Below are positions 56,074-64,000 of a stretch of DNA of 64,000 nucleotides, piece after piece; position 1 is the stretch's first letter, and each line of letters opens with the position of its first letter. The position numbers were made by a program, and so were the translations under genes. Under the pieces are notes generated by a model. It was not told the origin of the DNA, did not search any database, and saw nothing but the letters and a program-made list of their open reading frames with translations. Origin of the DNA: Multivorans sp965232105 (GTDB lineage: Bacteria > Acidobacteriota > Thermoanaerobaculia > Multivoradales > Multivoraceae); assembly GCA_965232105.1 (NCBI GenBank), contig OZ246956.1, forward strand, positions 3,472,001 to 3,536,000, written 5' to 3'.

Positions 56074-59000
56074 CTACAGCTCGAACCGGAGGCCGATACT
56101 CAGCACCCGGCCCAGGGGGTTGTGGGTCGACGGGTCATAGTTCAACTGGCGGAAGACCCAGGGCGGATCCTCGTCGCCGAGGTTGAGGATGGACGCGAAG
56201 AGCGTCGCGCGGTCGCCGGGCACGGACCAGGAAACGTGCAGGTCATGGGTGGCATGAGCGTCGATGGGGTAGTCGTCGCCCCAGGGAGCCGGCGCGTCGT
56301 GCAGGTAGGAGTCGGTGTAGTTCAAGTGCCAGCGGCCGGTGAAGGCACCGAGGGTGTAGCCGGCATGGAGTCGCCCCTTGAACTCCGGCAGGGCCCGGGC
56401 CAGAGACGTGTCGTAGTTCAGGCGGCCCTTCGCGTCGTAGGCGTTTCCCAGTTCCCAACCGTCGATCCGCCAGGAGAGCGTGGCTGTGCCGGATGCACCC
56501 AGACTCAGGCGACCGGGACCGGCAGAAGCCTGTAACTCGGCCTTGAAGTCGATGCCGTCCGCGGCAATGTCGGGGCCATTGACGATCCGTACCGCGAGCC
56601 TGTCCAGGTTCTCGATGCTCGGCTGGTTGCCACTGATCGTGATGGCATCGAACCAGGAAGAGGCGGGATCGCAGACGGGATGGGTCGCGGCCGGGCAAGC
56701 CAGCCCCAGAATGAAGTTGAAGGGCTGGATCACCAGTGGGTCGCTGAACTCGTAGCGCCAGTAGTCGACGGTGGCGAAGAGCCGGCCGCTACCGCCGGCC
56801 AGGCCGGTTAGTTCGAAGACCAGACCAGTATTCAGCGTCGTCGCCGATTCCGGGTCCAGTGTCGGGTCGCCGTGGATGTGGAGCGGTTTGAATGTGCCGA
56901 TCCGGCCGATGAACTGACGGGAGGTGTCGGCGATGCCGTCGATCGTCTGGTTCAGGGTCGGGCCGCGGAACGTGGTGCCGAAGGAGCCTCGAAAAGCCAG
57001 CGCGTCGGTCGCCTGCCAGCGCATGGCGACCTTCGGGTCGAGACTCGAGCCGACATCGCCGCCGTAGTCCTCGAAGCGGAGAGAGACCTGGCTCTCGATC
57101 GAAGGCGCGAGCGGCAGTGACAGCTCGCCGAACACGGACCCGATGCCGCGGTCGTCCTCGATCGGGAAGGCCGGCGGCAGATAGGCGAACACTCCCTCGC
57201 GGTTGTCGCAAGACGTGATCTCCGGACCTCCGGGGCAGGGGTAGATCGCGATGTCGTGCAGGGCCCCACCTCTCGGCGTGGGCGCCCCGACCGTGTACGG
57301 CTCCAGCGCGTAGGTCTCGCCCCGCCACTGGGCGCCGACGGCATACTCCGCCGCGCCGCCGGGAAGACGCCATTCGAGGAGACCGCTCGCCACCGCTTCG
57401 AGGACGAGCAGGGACGTCTCACCCCGGTTGCCGAGGATCGTCGTCAGGTAGTCGTGCAACGGACCGTTGTCGAAGGCCGGATCGTAGTCCGGATTCGTGG
57501 CGCCCGGCACCAGCGAGTGCGGTCTGATCGAGTTGGAGAAGGGGAGCCAGTAGTGGCAGTCGCCCTGGCCCGCGTGCCGCTGGAGCGTCTCGAGTGAGAA
57601 AGCCAGGTTCCCGCGCGGGTCGACCTCGTTCGGCACCTGCTCCTCGCAGGCGAAGCCGCCGAGGCCGGCCAGCGCCCGGCGGGCCCGGTACTCCAGGGCG
57701 TCGCCGTCCTCGAACTTGCGCACGGCCGTCGACCAGGAGGCGCGGAAGGCCCAGAGAGTCTCGCCGGTCACGCCCTCGAAATCGAACGCGTACCGTTCCG
57801 TCTCCGACTCGCGGATGTGACTCCTGAGGGGGCCGTCCTGTCCGAAGGCCCGCCCTCGAATCCAGGCCACCTCCTGCCAGGCGGGATGGAGTCCGGCCGC
57901 GTCCTGGGCGCCGCCATCGCCCTGCCAGCCGCAGTAGGGAGCGTCGCAGAAGGCGTAGGGGCCGTAGAGGTCGGGATAGAGCCTTGCCATGTCGACGAGG
58001 CCGGGATTGTTCGCGCGCACGGAACGGGTCGGATCGACGACCTTGTTCGGGGGATAGGACGGCGATGTCTGCCAGGAGGGCACGTCGCTTCGTGCGAGCA
58101 GAACCTCGGCGCCGAGGTGCCAGCCGCCCTCCGTGTCCCAGGAGGCCTCGGTGAACCACTGTCCGCGGCGGGTGTCCTGGACCAGGTTGTCGAAGGGCGT
58201 GTACTGGAAGCGGCACAGCGGGCTGTTGGGACCGCTGACCCCGCCGCCGACCCGTTCGCAGTTCGGGTCGCGGATTCCGGGGGCGCCGGAAAGCGGATAG
58301 AAGACCGCGGGGCGTCCGGTTCCCGACCAGCCGCCGCGGGGGTTCTCGGCGTAGGGCCTGACCGCCCAGTTGCGGTCGCGAAGCCGGATCGGGCTGCGCC
58401 GCGCGATGCCGATCGAACTGACGGCGTGGCCCCGGCCGCCCGCGAACGGCCCGCCGCCGAGAAGGCCGATCTCTCCGTCGCCGTTCGAACCGTCGATCAC
58501 GCTGTGCTTGCCCTCGAAGGACAGGCCGTCGAAGTGGCTGCGCGTGATCACGTTCATCACGCCGGCGATCGCGTCCGAGCCGTAGGTCGCGGCCCCGCCG
58601 TCACGCAGGAACTCGACCTGCTCGACCGCGACCATCGGCAGCACGTTCGTGTCCACCATCAACTGCGCCTGGTCCGGGATCGCTCCAGGCGACCAGGTGA
58701 TCCGGTCGCCGTTCAGCAGGACCAGGGACCGGCTGGGTCCGAGTCCGCGCAGGTTGAGTGTCGAGCGGTCCGCACCCGTTCGCGAGCCGAACTGGTCGGA
58801 CTCGAGGTCGGCGCCAAGGCTGAAGGACAGGTTGCGGATGACGCCGAGCATGGACGGCGATCCCTCAGCTTCAAGATCTTCCCGGGAGAGAACGGACACC
58901 GGCTGCGCGGCGTCCTCGGGACTTCCCGGGATCCAGGAGCCGGTCACGGTGACCGCGTGACTGAAAGTCTCGACGTCGTGCGTATGGTGCTCGTGGGAGT

Positions 59001-59139
59001 GGCCGGCGTCGTCCGCCGAATCGTGCTCGTGTTCCTCAACCGCAGTCGGGCGATCTTCCTGGGCCGCTCCTGGGGCCGCGTAGAGGAAGCAGAGGAAGAC
59101 GAGCGGTGCCGCGAGCCGTAGCCGCTGAGTCCGGGTCAA
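56074..59139 (-). CDS. TonB-dependent receptor with His-rich N-terminus
   Basis: TTG 59139 is chosen because it overlaps the lipoprotein stop (TTGA) and gives an ideal signal peptide (MTRTQRLRLAAPLVFLCFLY, cleavage near PGAAQ). The product is 1021 residues. The mature N-terminus is His-rich (about 30-55, eight His, including HSHEHHTHD). A plug domain follows (ATYGSDAIAGVMNVITR, about 165-181), then a large barrel ending GRVLSIGLRFEL. It imports a ligand across the outer membrane using TonB energy; the His cluster and the coupled Cys-rich lipoprotein suggest metal or metal-complex uptake (inference). Confidence 0.88.
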   Translation of the reverse strand: MTRTQRLRLAAPLVFLCFLYAAPGAAQEDRPTAVEEHEHDSADDAGHSHEHHTHDVETFSHAVTVTGSWIPGSPEDAAQPVSVLSREDLEAEGSPSMLGVIRNLSFSLGADLESDQFGSRTGADRSTLNLRGLGPSRSLVLLNGDRITWSPGAIPDQAQLMVDTNVLPMVAVEQVEFLRDGGAATYGSDAIAGVMNVITRSHFDGLSFEGKHSVIDGSNGDGEIGLLGGGPFAGGRGHAVSSIGIARRSPIRLRDRNWAVRPYAENPRGGWSGTGRPAVFYPLSGAPGIRDPNCERVGGGVSGPNSPLCRFQYTPFDNLVQDTRRGQWFTEASWDTEGGWHLGAEVLLARSDVPSWQTSPSYPPNKVVDPTRSVRANNPGLVDMARLYPDLYGPYAFCDAPYCGWQGDGGAQDAAGLHPAWQEVAWIRGRAFGQDGPLRSHIRESETERYAFDFEGVTGETLWAFRASWSTAVRKFEDGDALEYRARRALAGLGGFACEEQVPNEVDPRGNLAFSLETLQRHAGQGDCHYWLPFSNSIRPHSLVPGATNPDYDPAFDNGPLHDYLTTILGNRGETSLLVLEAVASGLLEWRLPGGAAEYAVGAQWRGETYALEPYTVGAPTPRGGALHDIAIYPCPGGPEITSCDNREGVFAYLPPAFPIEDDRGIGSVFGELSLPLAPSIESQVSLRFEDYGGDVGSSLDPKVAMRWQATDALAFRGSFGTTFRGPTLNQTIDGIADTSRQFIGRIGTFKPLHIHGDPTLDPESATTLNTGLVFELTGLAGGSGRLFATVDYWRYEFSDPLVIQPFNFILGLACPAATHPVCDPASSWFDAITISGNQPSIENLDRLAVRIVNGPDIAADGIDFKAELQASAGPGRLSLGASGTATLSWRIDGWELGNAYDAKGRLNYDTSLARALPEFKGRLHAGYTLGAFTGRWHLNYTDSYLHDAPAPWGDDYPIDAHATHDLHVSWSVPGDRATLFASILNLGDEDPPWVFRQLNYDPSTHNPLGRVLSIGLRFEL

Positions 59140-59630
59140 CTGACGATGCGGTTCGGGTTCATGCCCGAGCAACCGTCATGTTTCGCCGCCGTCGAGCAGC
59201 GTCCCGTGTAGCAGGAATTGCCGGCGAAGCCTTGCGGGCGCAGGTTGCCGATCCATCGCTCGACATTTTCCTGGACTTCGGCTGCGCTCTGGCCGTGTTC
59301 CGTGATCAGGACCTTGGAAAGTCCCCACCAGGCCCGCCCCAGGTTGCACTGGCAGCAGCATGTGTAGGCCGATCGGTCCCTGCAGCAGGGCGCCGGAATC
59401 GGTGTCAGCGCGGCGCGCTTGATCGCCTCCTGCTCGGCGGTCAGTTCGATCTCCGCGTCGTACGCGATCAGCCGCTCCATCGGTAACGCGAGGAGCTCTG
59501 CGACCGGATCGTCGCCGACCGCGGCCGTGGCCGGCGGAGAGGTATCGCCGCAGCCCCAGAGGGTGAGTCCGGCGAGGAGGAGAGCCGCCGTCGCGGCGAG
59601 AGGGCGGGCACGGTCAGCGAGGAGAATCAT
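59136..59630 (-). CDS. Cys-rich lipoprotein
   Basis: This 164-residue protein is preceded by GGAG; it has a lipoprotein signal ending LTLWGC (Cys27). The mature part holds nine further Cys, including CCRDRSAYTCCCQC (about 82-95) and NSCYTGRC near the end, a pattern reminiscent of PCYCGC-type lipoproteins but not identical. The density of Cys suggests metal binding or redox chemistry in the periplasm. Its stop overlaps the start of the His-rich TonB receptor, so the two are translationally coupled and probably act on the same ligand. Confidence 0.7.
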   Translation of the reverse strand: MILLADRARPLAATAALLLAGLTLWGCGDTSPPATAAVGDDPVAELLALPMERLIAYDAEIELTAEQEAIKRAALTPIPAPCCRDRSAYTCCCQCNLGRAWWGLSKVLITEHGQSAAEVQENVERWIGNLRPQGFAGNSCYTGRCSTAAKHDGCSGMNPNRIVS

Positions 59631-59694
59631 GGCCGCAGATGTTAGCGGGAGTGTCCGGCGCCGAGAAGCTCGCGGACCTTGGATCCGGGCCGTT

Positions 59695-60129
59695 TCATGC
59701 CGTTTCGACTACCGTGCACTCCAGGGCGGATACGCGGAGGTAGTCCCGGTCGGATGTGAGCAGGTGGCCGTGACATTCCAGCGCCGAGGCCGCGATCCAG
59801 ACATCGTTCAGAGGAATGGGCGTGCCCGCTGCCCGTAGCGAGACGAAGACGCGGGCGTAGTGGCGAACGGTACCCGGCGTCACGTCGAGCACGCTGACGT
59901 AGGGCAGGGCCAGAAACTCGGCGAGCACGCGGCGATTCTCCGCGGCGCGGCTGCCTAGTTCGAATGCCGCTTCGAGTTCGCCGAGAACGATCACCGGGAC
60001 CGAGACCTGAACGGCAGCCGTGAGGCTGGCGAGCACCTGCGGGTGTCCCTTGCGGAAGTGCGAGTAGGCGCTCGTGTCCAGGACGAGTCGCTCGATCGAC
60101 GCCGATGTTTCGCTGCCGGGACTCGACAT
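59695..60129 (-). CDS. vapC: VapC-type PIN-domain toxin
   Basis: This 144-residue protein starts at ATG 60129. The PIN active site is complete: Asp in LVLDTSAYSHF, Glu in GELEAAFELG, Asp in NDVWIAASAL and Asp in TSDRDYLRV. VapC toxins are Mg-dependent ribonucleases acting on tRNA or rRNA. The antitoxin gene ends 31 bases upstream on the same strand. Confidence 0.88.
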   Translation of the reverse strand: MSSPGSETSASIERLVLDTSAYSHFRKGHPQVLASLTAAVQVSVPVIVLGELEAAFELGSRAAENRRVLAEFLALPYVSVLDVTPGTVRHYARVFVSLRAAGTPIPLNDVWIAASALECHGHLLTSDRDYLRVSALECTVVETA

Positions 60130-60160
60130 GCCCCATTCCGTCACGTCGCGGCCGCGGTCT

Positions 60161-60406
60161 TCATTCCCAGAGCCTCCGGTCGACCACACGCTGTTCGGCC
60201 AGGGCTGCGTCGAACTCCTCGGCGTCGTCTTCGGTCCAGGTGGCGTACCGCAGAAGCTGGGCTCGACGAGCGTCCGGTCCCACGGCTTCACGGAGCACCT
60301 GGAGTACGGTGGCGTTCAGGCTCTCTCCTCGCTCCGCGCTGATCGAGCGCAGCCGGCGTGCGAGATCGGCGTCCACGTTGCGGATGGTGAGTTGGGACGA
60401 AGGCAT
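60161..60406 (-). CDS. vapB: VapB/FitA-like ribbon-helix-helix antitoxin
   Basis: The start at ATG 60406 gives an 81-residue antitoxin: MPSSQLTIRNVDADLARRLR is a ribbon-helix-helix start, and ESLNATVLQVLREAV the following helix. The C-terminus (EDDAEEFDAALAEQRVVDRR) is the probable toxin-binding tail. It is paired with vapC downstream and is probably autoregulated; a good promoter lies just upstream. Confidence 0.85.
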   Translation of the reverse strand: MPSSQLTIRNVDADLARRLRSISAERGESLNATVLQVLREAVGPDARRAQLLRYATWTEDDAEEFDAALAEQRVVDRRLWE

Positions 60407-60415
60407 GACAGCGCG

Positions 60416-60444
60416 ACTATGCCGTCGTGCTGTCGCCGTGTCAA
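60416..60444 (-). promoter_or_regulatory. vapBC promoter
   Basis: On the minus strand, TTGACA (60439-60444) and CATAGT (60416-60421) are separated by 17 bases, a strong sigma-70-like arrangement. The -10 ends nine bases before the vapB ATG, so the leader is very short. The promoter lies in the 83-base gap after the CHAT gene. Confidence 0.65.
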
Positions 60445-60489
60445 TCTGCGGACGGAGTCTCTTGCGTCCGACGGTTTCGCGTTGCGGTC

Positions 60490-61755
60490 TCAACCGCAGT
60501 CGTCGGCCGACCCTCGGTACATCCGGTAGCCCGCCCAGTAGTACGGGTGGGAGGCGTCGAAGTCCACCGGTTCTCGATCCTTACCCTGATCGAAGACGAG
60601 GGGTTCGCCCAGTGACCGGAGTTGCGCTTCCCGGAGCGCGGCGGCGGGCGTGGTGCGGTCGACGGCCAGTTTCCCGTAGAACGCGCCGAACAGGTGGGTG
60701 GCGGATTCGTCGACGACCGGCCAGAGCGAAGCGACGACGGAACTCGCGCCCGCGGCGCCGAAGGCTTCGACGAACGGTCCGGGGCCGATGCCGCGGTCTC
60801 CCGTGTCCAGGCCCGAGAGGACGACGAGCGATCCGCGTTCGAGTGCGAGTCTCGACGCCACCTGGCTGGCCGGGATGGGAAGGGCCTGCTCGTCGTACCT
60901 GGCGGGCGAGAGCAGCAGAGCGGAACGCTCGGGATTTCTCCGGTCGAGCCGCGCCTCGACGGCCAGGTGCAGGAACCGAACGGCGTAGCTGTCGGCCGAT
61001 TCCCAGAAGAGAGCCGGCGAGGCGGCCTGGCCGAACCGAGACAGCACCGGCAGGCCCAGGGCGCTGATCGTGCGCGCCTGATTGCGGCGCGCGGCATGCC
61101 GGCGCCAGGAGATGCCGCCATCGCTCATCGAGGCGCCGAGCGGGCGTGCCGGCGGACGGTAGACCGCGTCGGCGATCGCCAGCGTGACCGGCCGTTCGCC
61201 CGCCGACGAGTCGGCGGCATCGCTGGCGCCCAGAGCCGGGTCTACCCAGCACAGAGTCCGCGTTTCGATCAGGTAGCGGCCCTGAGGGTCGAGCGACCGG
61301 GGGGCGCGGATGGCGCCGAAGGGCAGGTCGCTGAGCGGTCCGTCCGCGACCAGGACGAGACGCGACGCGTCCTGGAGCCGCTCGGCGGCCGGAGCGAGCA
61401 GAACCTCTCCCAGCTCGTCCCCGATGCGGACGATCCGGCCGAGGGAAGCCGGTGGCCGGAGGAGCGCAAGCTCACGGATCTCCGTAACGAGAGGCCGCAG
61501 GTTCTCGGCAGTCGCATTCAGGGTCAGCGTGGTGGGCGCCGGGCCTGTTGGACCCGGTACGACGGTCAGGCGCACCCGGCGACCGGGCGAGGCGTCGTAG
61601 ATCAGGGTCGCGACGCCGTCGCCGACGGGCCGGAGGTGGTCGGGGATCGCGGCCCCGTCTCCGCCCCTCTGGGCCCATGCTGCCGATCCGCCGAGAACCG
61701 ACAAAGCCAGCAGCAGGGCTCCTGCCCGAGCGGTGGTGTGTGTATGGTTGCGCAT
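60490..61755 (-). CDS. CHAT-domain protein lacking the catalytic Cys
   Basis: ATG 61755 begins MRNHTHTTARAGALLLALSV, a signal peptide cleaved near AWAQ; 421 residues. The C-terminal half is a CHAT (caspase HetF-associated with TPR) domain: VADGPLSDLPFGAIRAP, His263 in RFLHLAVEA, SALLLSPARYD, and VVLSGLDTGDRG, where active CHAT peptidases have LSACxTG. The Cys position is Leu316, so it should be proteolytically dead. It has no TPR part. It could be a scaffold or substrate mimic in the periplasm (inference). The vapBC genes follow. Confidence 0.78.
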   Translation of the reverse strand: MRNHTHTTARAGALLLALSVLGGSAAWAQRGGDGAAIPDHLRPVGDGVATLIYDASPGRRVRLTVVPGPTGPAPTTLTLNATAENLRPLVTEIRELALLRPPASLGRIVRIGDELGEVLLAPAAERLQDASRLVLVADGPLSDLPFGAIRAPRSLDPQGRYLIETRTLCWVDPALGASDAADSSAGERPVTLAIADAVYRPPARPLGASMSDGGISWRRHAARRNQARTISALGLPVLSRFGQAASPALFWESADSYAVRFLHLAVEARLDRRNPERSALLLSPARYDEQALPIPASQVASRLALERGSLVVLSGLDTGDRGIGPGPFVEAFGAAGASSVVASLWPVVDESATHLFGAFYGKLAVDRTTPAAALREAQLRSLGEPLVFDQGKDREPVDFDASHPYYWAGYRMYRGSADDCG

Positions 61756-61930
61756 GCTTCGCAACAGCCGCAGCGTGTCAAGCGTCTCAAGACTGACGGC
61801 TTCAGGATACCGACAGTGCCTGGGGAGTGCGGTTCCAGAGGTTCCGGGATGCTTCTCGGCTGCGGACACCCTCGAGGAAGTCGTCCCCGGGGGGAGCCTG
61901 TCCGGCCGATGGCGGTACGCTCCCGGACCG

Positions 61931-62686
61931 ATGTCCAACGTTCAGCTCGGTTTCGATGGCAACGTGGCGCGGATCACCCTCACCCGGCGCTCGAGGGCGA
62001 ACGCGCTCGACTCCGCAACCACGGCGGAGCTGCGCGACGCGGTGCGCCAGTCCGCTGCCGCGAACCCGCGGGTCCTGGTCGTCGCCGGGGACGGGGTCTT
62101 CTGCGGCGGCGCCGACATCCGCGAAATGGAGGATCTCGATGCGGTCGCCGCGGAACGCTTCATCCGCGGACTGCACCGGGCGTTCCTGGCGATTCGGGAG
62201 CATCCGGCGCCGGTCGTTGCCGGGGTTGGCGGAGCGGCCCTGGGCGCGGGCCTGGAACTCCTCGTCTCCTGCGACCTGTCCGTCGCCGCCGACGATGCGA
62301 TCTTCGGGATGCCGGAGCCCCATGTCGGTCTGCCCTCGGTCATCGAGGCGGCCCTCTTGCCGGGCGTTGTCGGTCTTGTTCGCGCCCGCGAACTGCTGTT
62401 CCTGGGCGATCCGATCGATGCCGCCGAGGCCGGGCGGATCGGGCTGGTCGGCGAGGTCGTTCCGGCCGCGGAGCTGGAGGCGGCAGTCGACGCCAAGGTC
62501 GAGCGGCTGATGCGACTGAGCCCGGAGGCCCTGGCGCTGCAGAAGCGCCTGATCGGCCGCTGGCTCAACCTGTCGCTGGACGAGGCCGTGGAAGCAGGCG
62601 TTTCCGCGTTCCGGGCCGCCTACGGCACGGACGCTCCCAGGAGGGAGATGGAGAAGTTCTGGCGGCGCCGATCGCAGAGCTCCTAG
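61931..62686 (+). CDS. Enoyl-CoA hydratase/isomerase family protein
   Basis: ATG 61931 starts MSNVQLGFDGNVARITLTRR; 251 residues. The crotonase motifs are GDGVFCGGADIREME (about 53-67) and GVGGAALGAGLELLVSCDLS (about 98-117). No strong ribosome site is seen. It hydrates enoyl-CoA or acts on a related thioester. The stop TAG at 62684-62686 is directly followed by the presumed left end of an IS1380-family element, so the last residues (RRRSQSS) may have been altered by insertion. Confidence 0.88.
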   Translation: MSNVQLGFDGNVARITLTRRSRANALDSATTAELRDAVRQSAAANPRVLVVAGDGVFCGGADIREMEDLDAVAAERFIRGLHRAFLAIREHPAPVVAGVGGAALGAGLELLVSCDLSVAADDAIFGMPEPHVGLPSVIEAALLPGVVGLVRARELLFLGDPIDAAEAGRIGLVGEVVPAAELEAAVDAKVERLMRLSPEALALQKRLIGRWLNLSLDEAVEAGVSAFRAAYGTDAPRREMEKFWRRRSQSS

Positions 62687-62708
62687 CCCGCATGTTTCAC
62701 GGGGTGAT

Positions 62709-62737
62709 TTGAGATCGGGCCTCTTCCCGCGGATAAT
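62709..62737 (+). promoter_or_regulatory. Transposase promoter
   Basis: TTGAGA (62709-62714) and GATAAT (62732-62737) are 17 bases apart, each matching five of six consensus positions. It is located 45 bases before the transposase GTG and should drive it. Confidence 0.65.
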
Positions 62738-62781
62738 TCAAGTGTTACGAAGCATTTGGACCATCCGCAGGAGTGAGACCC

Positions 62782-64000
62782 GTGATCACAGAGTGTACTC
62801 GGTCGCAGCTTGAGTTCGGGTTCCACGGTCGTCGCCAGGTGACGGCCTGTTTCGACGGCGGCCGTTTGACGACGGAGGGCGGCGGGCTGCTGCTTCGGGA
62901 GACGGACGCTCGCATCGGTCTGCTGGAGCGCATGGCGTCGTGTTTTCGGGACTACCGGAATCCATCGGCGGTGGAGCACACGGTTCAGGACCTGGTGTCT
63001 CAGCGGGTCTACGGTCTGGCTCTGGGCTACGAGGACCTGAATGATCACAATCAGCTTCGCCTTGACGCGTTCATGGCGCTGCTGGTGGGCAAGTCGGACA
63101 TCACGGGCGCCGATCGTCGTCGGGCGCGGGACAAGGGTCGCCCTCTGGCGAGCGCTTCCGGGTTGAATCGTCTGGAGCTGTCCCTGCCGGAGAAGGCTTC
63201 AGTGGACCGCTACAAGCGGATTCCCGCGGACAGTGCGGCCCTGGACCGTCTGTTGGTGGACCTGTTCCTGGAGGCTCATGATGAGGCGCCGGCGGAGATC
63301 GTGCTGGACCTCGACGCGACGGACGATCCTCTGCACGGGACCCAGGAGGGTCGGTTCTTCCACGGCTACTACCGGTGCTACTGCTACATGCCGCTGTACG
63401 CGTTCTGCGGCGAGCACCTGCTGCTGGCGCGTCTGCAGCGGTCGAATCAGGATGCCAGCGTCGGCACGATCCGCGAGTTGGCGCCGATCGTGGCCCGGAT
63501 TCGGGAGGCGTGGCCGGACACGCGGATCGTTCTGCGCGGCGACTCGGGCTTCTGCCGGGAGCGGATCATGGCCTGGTGCGAGGCGCAGGGGCTCTTCTAT
63601 GTGGTCGGCGTGGCGAAGAATCGGCGCCTTGCGAGGCGGCTCGCGAAGGCGCTTGCGAAGTCGCGGCGCCGATTTCATGCGACCGAAAAGGCCTCGCGGC
63701 GGTATCGGGAGTTCCGCTACCGGACCCGCTCCACCTGGTCCCGCAAGAGGCGAGTGGTGGGCAAGGCGGAATGGCTCGAAAAGGGCTCGAATCCTCGCTT
63801 CATCGTCTCCAATCTGCCGAGAAGCCGAGCCGGCAAGCAGCCGCTCTACGAGCAGCTCTACTGCGCCCGCGGAGACATGGAAAACCGCATCAAGGAGCAG
63901 CAACTCGACCTCTTCGCCGACCGCACCTCCACCGCCACCATGGCCGCCAATCAACTCCGACTCTACTTCTCCTCCTTCGCCTACGTCCTGCTTGCCGCCG
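62782..64000 (+). CDS. IS1380-family transposase (partial, 3' end outside)
   Basis: GTG 62782, with AGGAG eight bases upstream, opens a frame that stays open to the window end (406 codons). The protein starts VITECTRSQLEFGFHGRRQV. It carries GGGLLLRETDARIGLLERMA, the first catalytic Asp in LDLDATDDPLHGTQ, the second in LRGDSGFCRERIM and the Glu region YCARGDMENRIKEQQLDLFA, matching IS1380-type DDE transposases. No internal stop or frameshift is seen in the visible part, so it may be active. Confidence 0.92.
   Translation, partial: MITECTRSQLEFGFHGRRQVTACFDGGRLTTEGGGLLLRETDARIGLLERMASCFRDYRNPSAVEHTVQDLVSQRVYGLALGYEDLNDHNQLRLDAFMALLVGKSDITGADRRRARDKGRPLASASGLNRLELSLPEKASVDRYKRIPADSAALDRLLVDLFLEAHDEAPAEIVLDLDATDDPLHGTQEGRFFHGYYRCYCYMPLYAFCGEHLLLARLQRSNQDASVGTIRELAPIVARIREAWPDTRIVLRGDSGFCRERIMAWCEAQGLFYVVGVAKNRRLARRLAKALAKSRRRFHATEKASRRYREFRYRTRSTWSRKRRVVGKAEWLEKGSNPRFIVSNLPRSRAGKQPLYEQLYCARGDMENRIKEQQLDLFADRTSTATMAANQLRLYFSSFAYVLLAA

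Larger units (their letters stand above)
62687..64000 (+). mobile_element. IS1380-family insertion sequence, left part
   Basis: The element appears to begin at about 62687 with CCCGCATGTTTCACG, consistent in style with IS1380 ends, immediately after the hydratase stop. It contains a promoter and a transposase running off the window. The right end, right inverted repeat and target duplication are outside the window, so the boundary is inferred. Confidence 0.6.

Overview
The window is a high-G+C (about two-thirds G+C by eye), densely coding bacterial chromosome segment. Most neighbouring genes overlap by 1-4 bases or sit a few bases apart. The gene content suggests an aerobic, Gram-negative heterotroph: a TonB-dependent receptor, outer-membrane DUF5916 protein, lipoprotein, ClpA/ClpS, glutathione enzymes, and paired acyl-CoA dehydrogenases. 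The mix of MoxR/DUF58/BatA/DUF4175/DUF4159 genes, secreted matrixin-type proteases with a 'VLDGC' C-terminal domain, sortilin-like propellers and DUF5916 fits Acidobacteriota (Thermoanaerobaculia-like) best. That placement is inference from gene families, not from a marker gene. No rRNA, tRNA or CRISPR array was recognised.

Layout. (1) 1-15060, plus strand: one long probable operon. It runs from the tail of a DUF4159 gene through a VWA/glutamine-amidotransferase-like membrane protein, a C13-like protein without the catalytic Cys, a TPR/HExxH metalloprotease, a second DUF4159, MoxR ATPase, DUF58, a BatA-like protein and DUF4175. (2) 15231-16017, minus: a HEPN protein with a small partner that looks like a diverged nucleotidyltransferase. 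(3) 16327-22905: acyl-CoA dehydrogenase pair, MBL-fold hydrolase, enoyl-CoA hydratase, amidohydrolase, DUF368. (4) 22964-25915: glutathione reductase, glutathione synthetase and ChaC-type gamma-glutamylcyclotransferase. (5) 26011-36145: alkyl-DHAP-synthase-like flavoprotein, then two paralogous secreted matrixin-type proteases flanking a carboxyltransferase, a DUF1080 protein and a luciferase-like monooxygenase. (6) 36290-39145, minus: clpS-clpA. (7) 39341-42700, plus: a decayed McrB/DUF2357-type restriction locus followed by hicBA. (8) 42716-51076, minus: sortilin-like propeller, DUF5916, gamma-glutamyltransferase, GNAT/DUF482. (9) 51133-56072: a tandem RNase H protein, prfC (opposite strand) and a second acyl-CoA dehydrogenase pair. 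(10) 56074-61755, minus: CHAT-fold protein lacking its Cys, vapBC, and a Cys-rich lipoprotein translationally coupled to a His-rich TonB receptor. (11) 61931-64000: enoyl-CoA hydratase, abutted directly by an IS1380-family element that runs off the window.

The most interesting points are: the MoxR-centred envelope cluster with a pseudo-protease; a second caspase-fold protein (CHAT) that has also lost its nucleophile; the two-domain RNase H with a degenerate second half; the coupled His-rich receptor and Cys-rich lipoprotein; the restriction locus inactivated by several lesions, including a one-base slip in a G6 tract; the diverged HEPN pair; and a family of related palindromes in three intergenic gaps.
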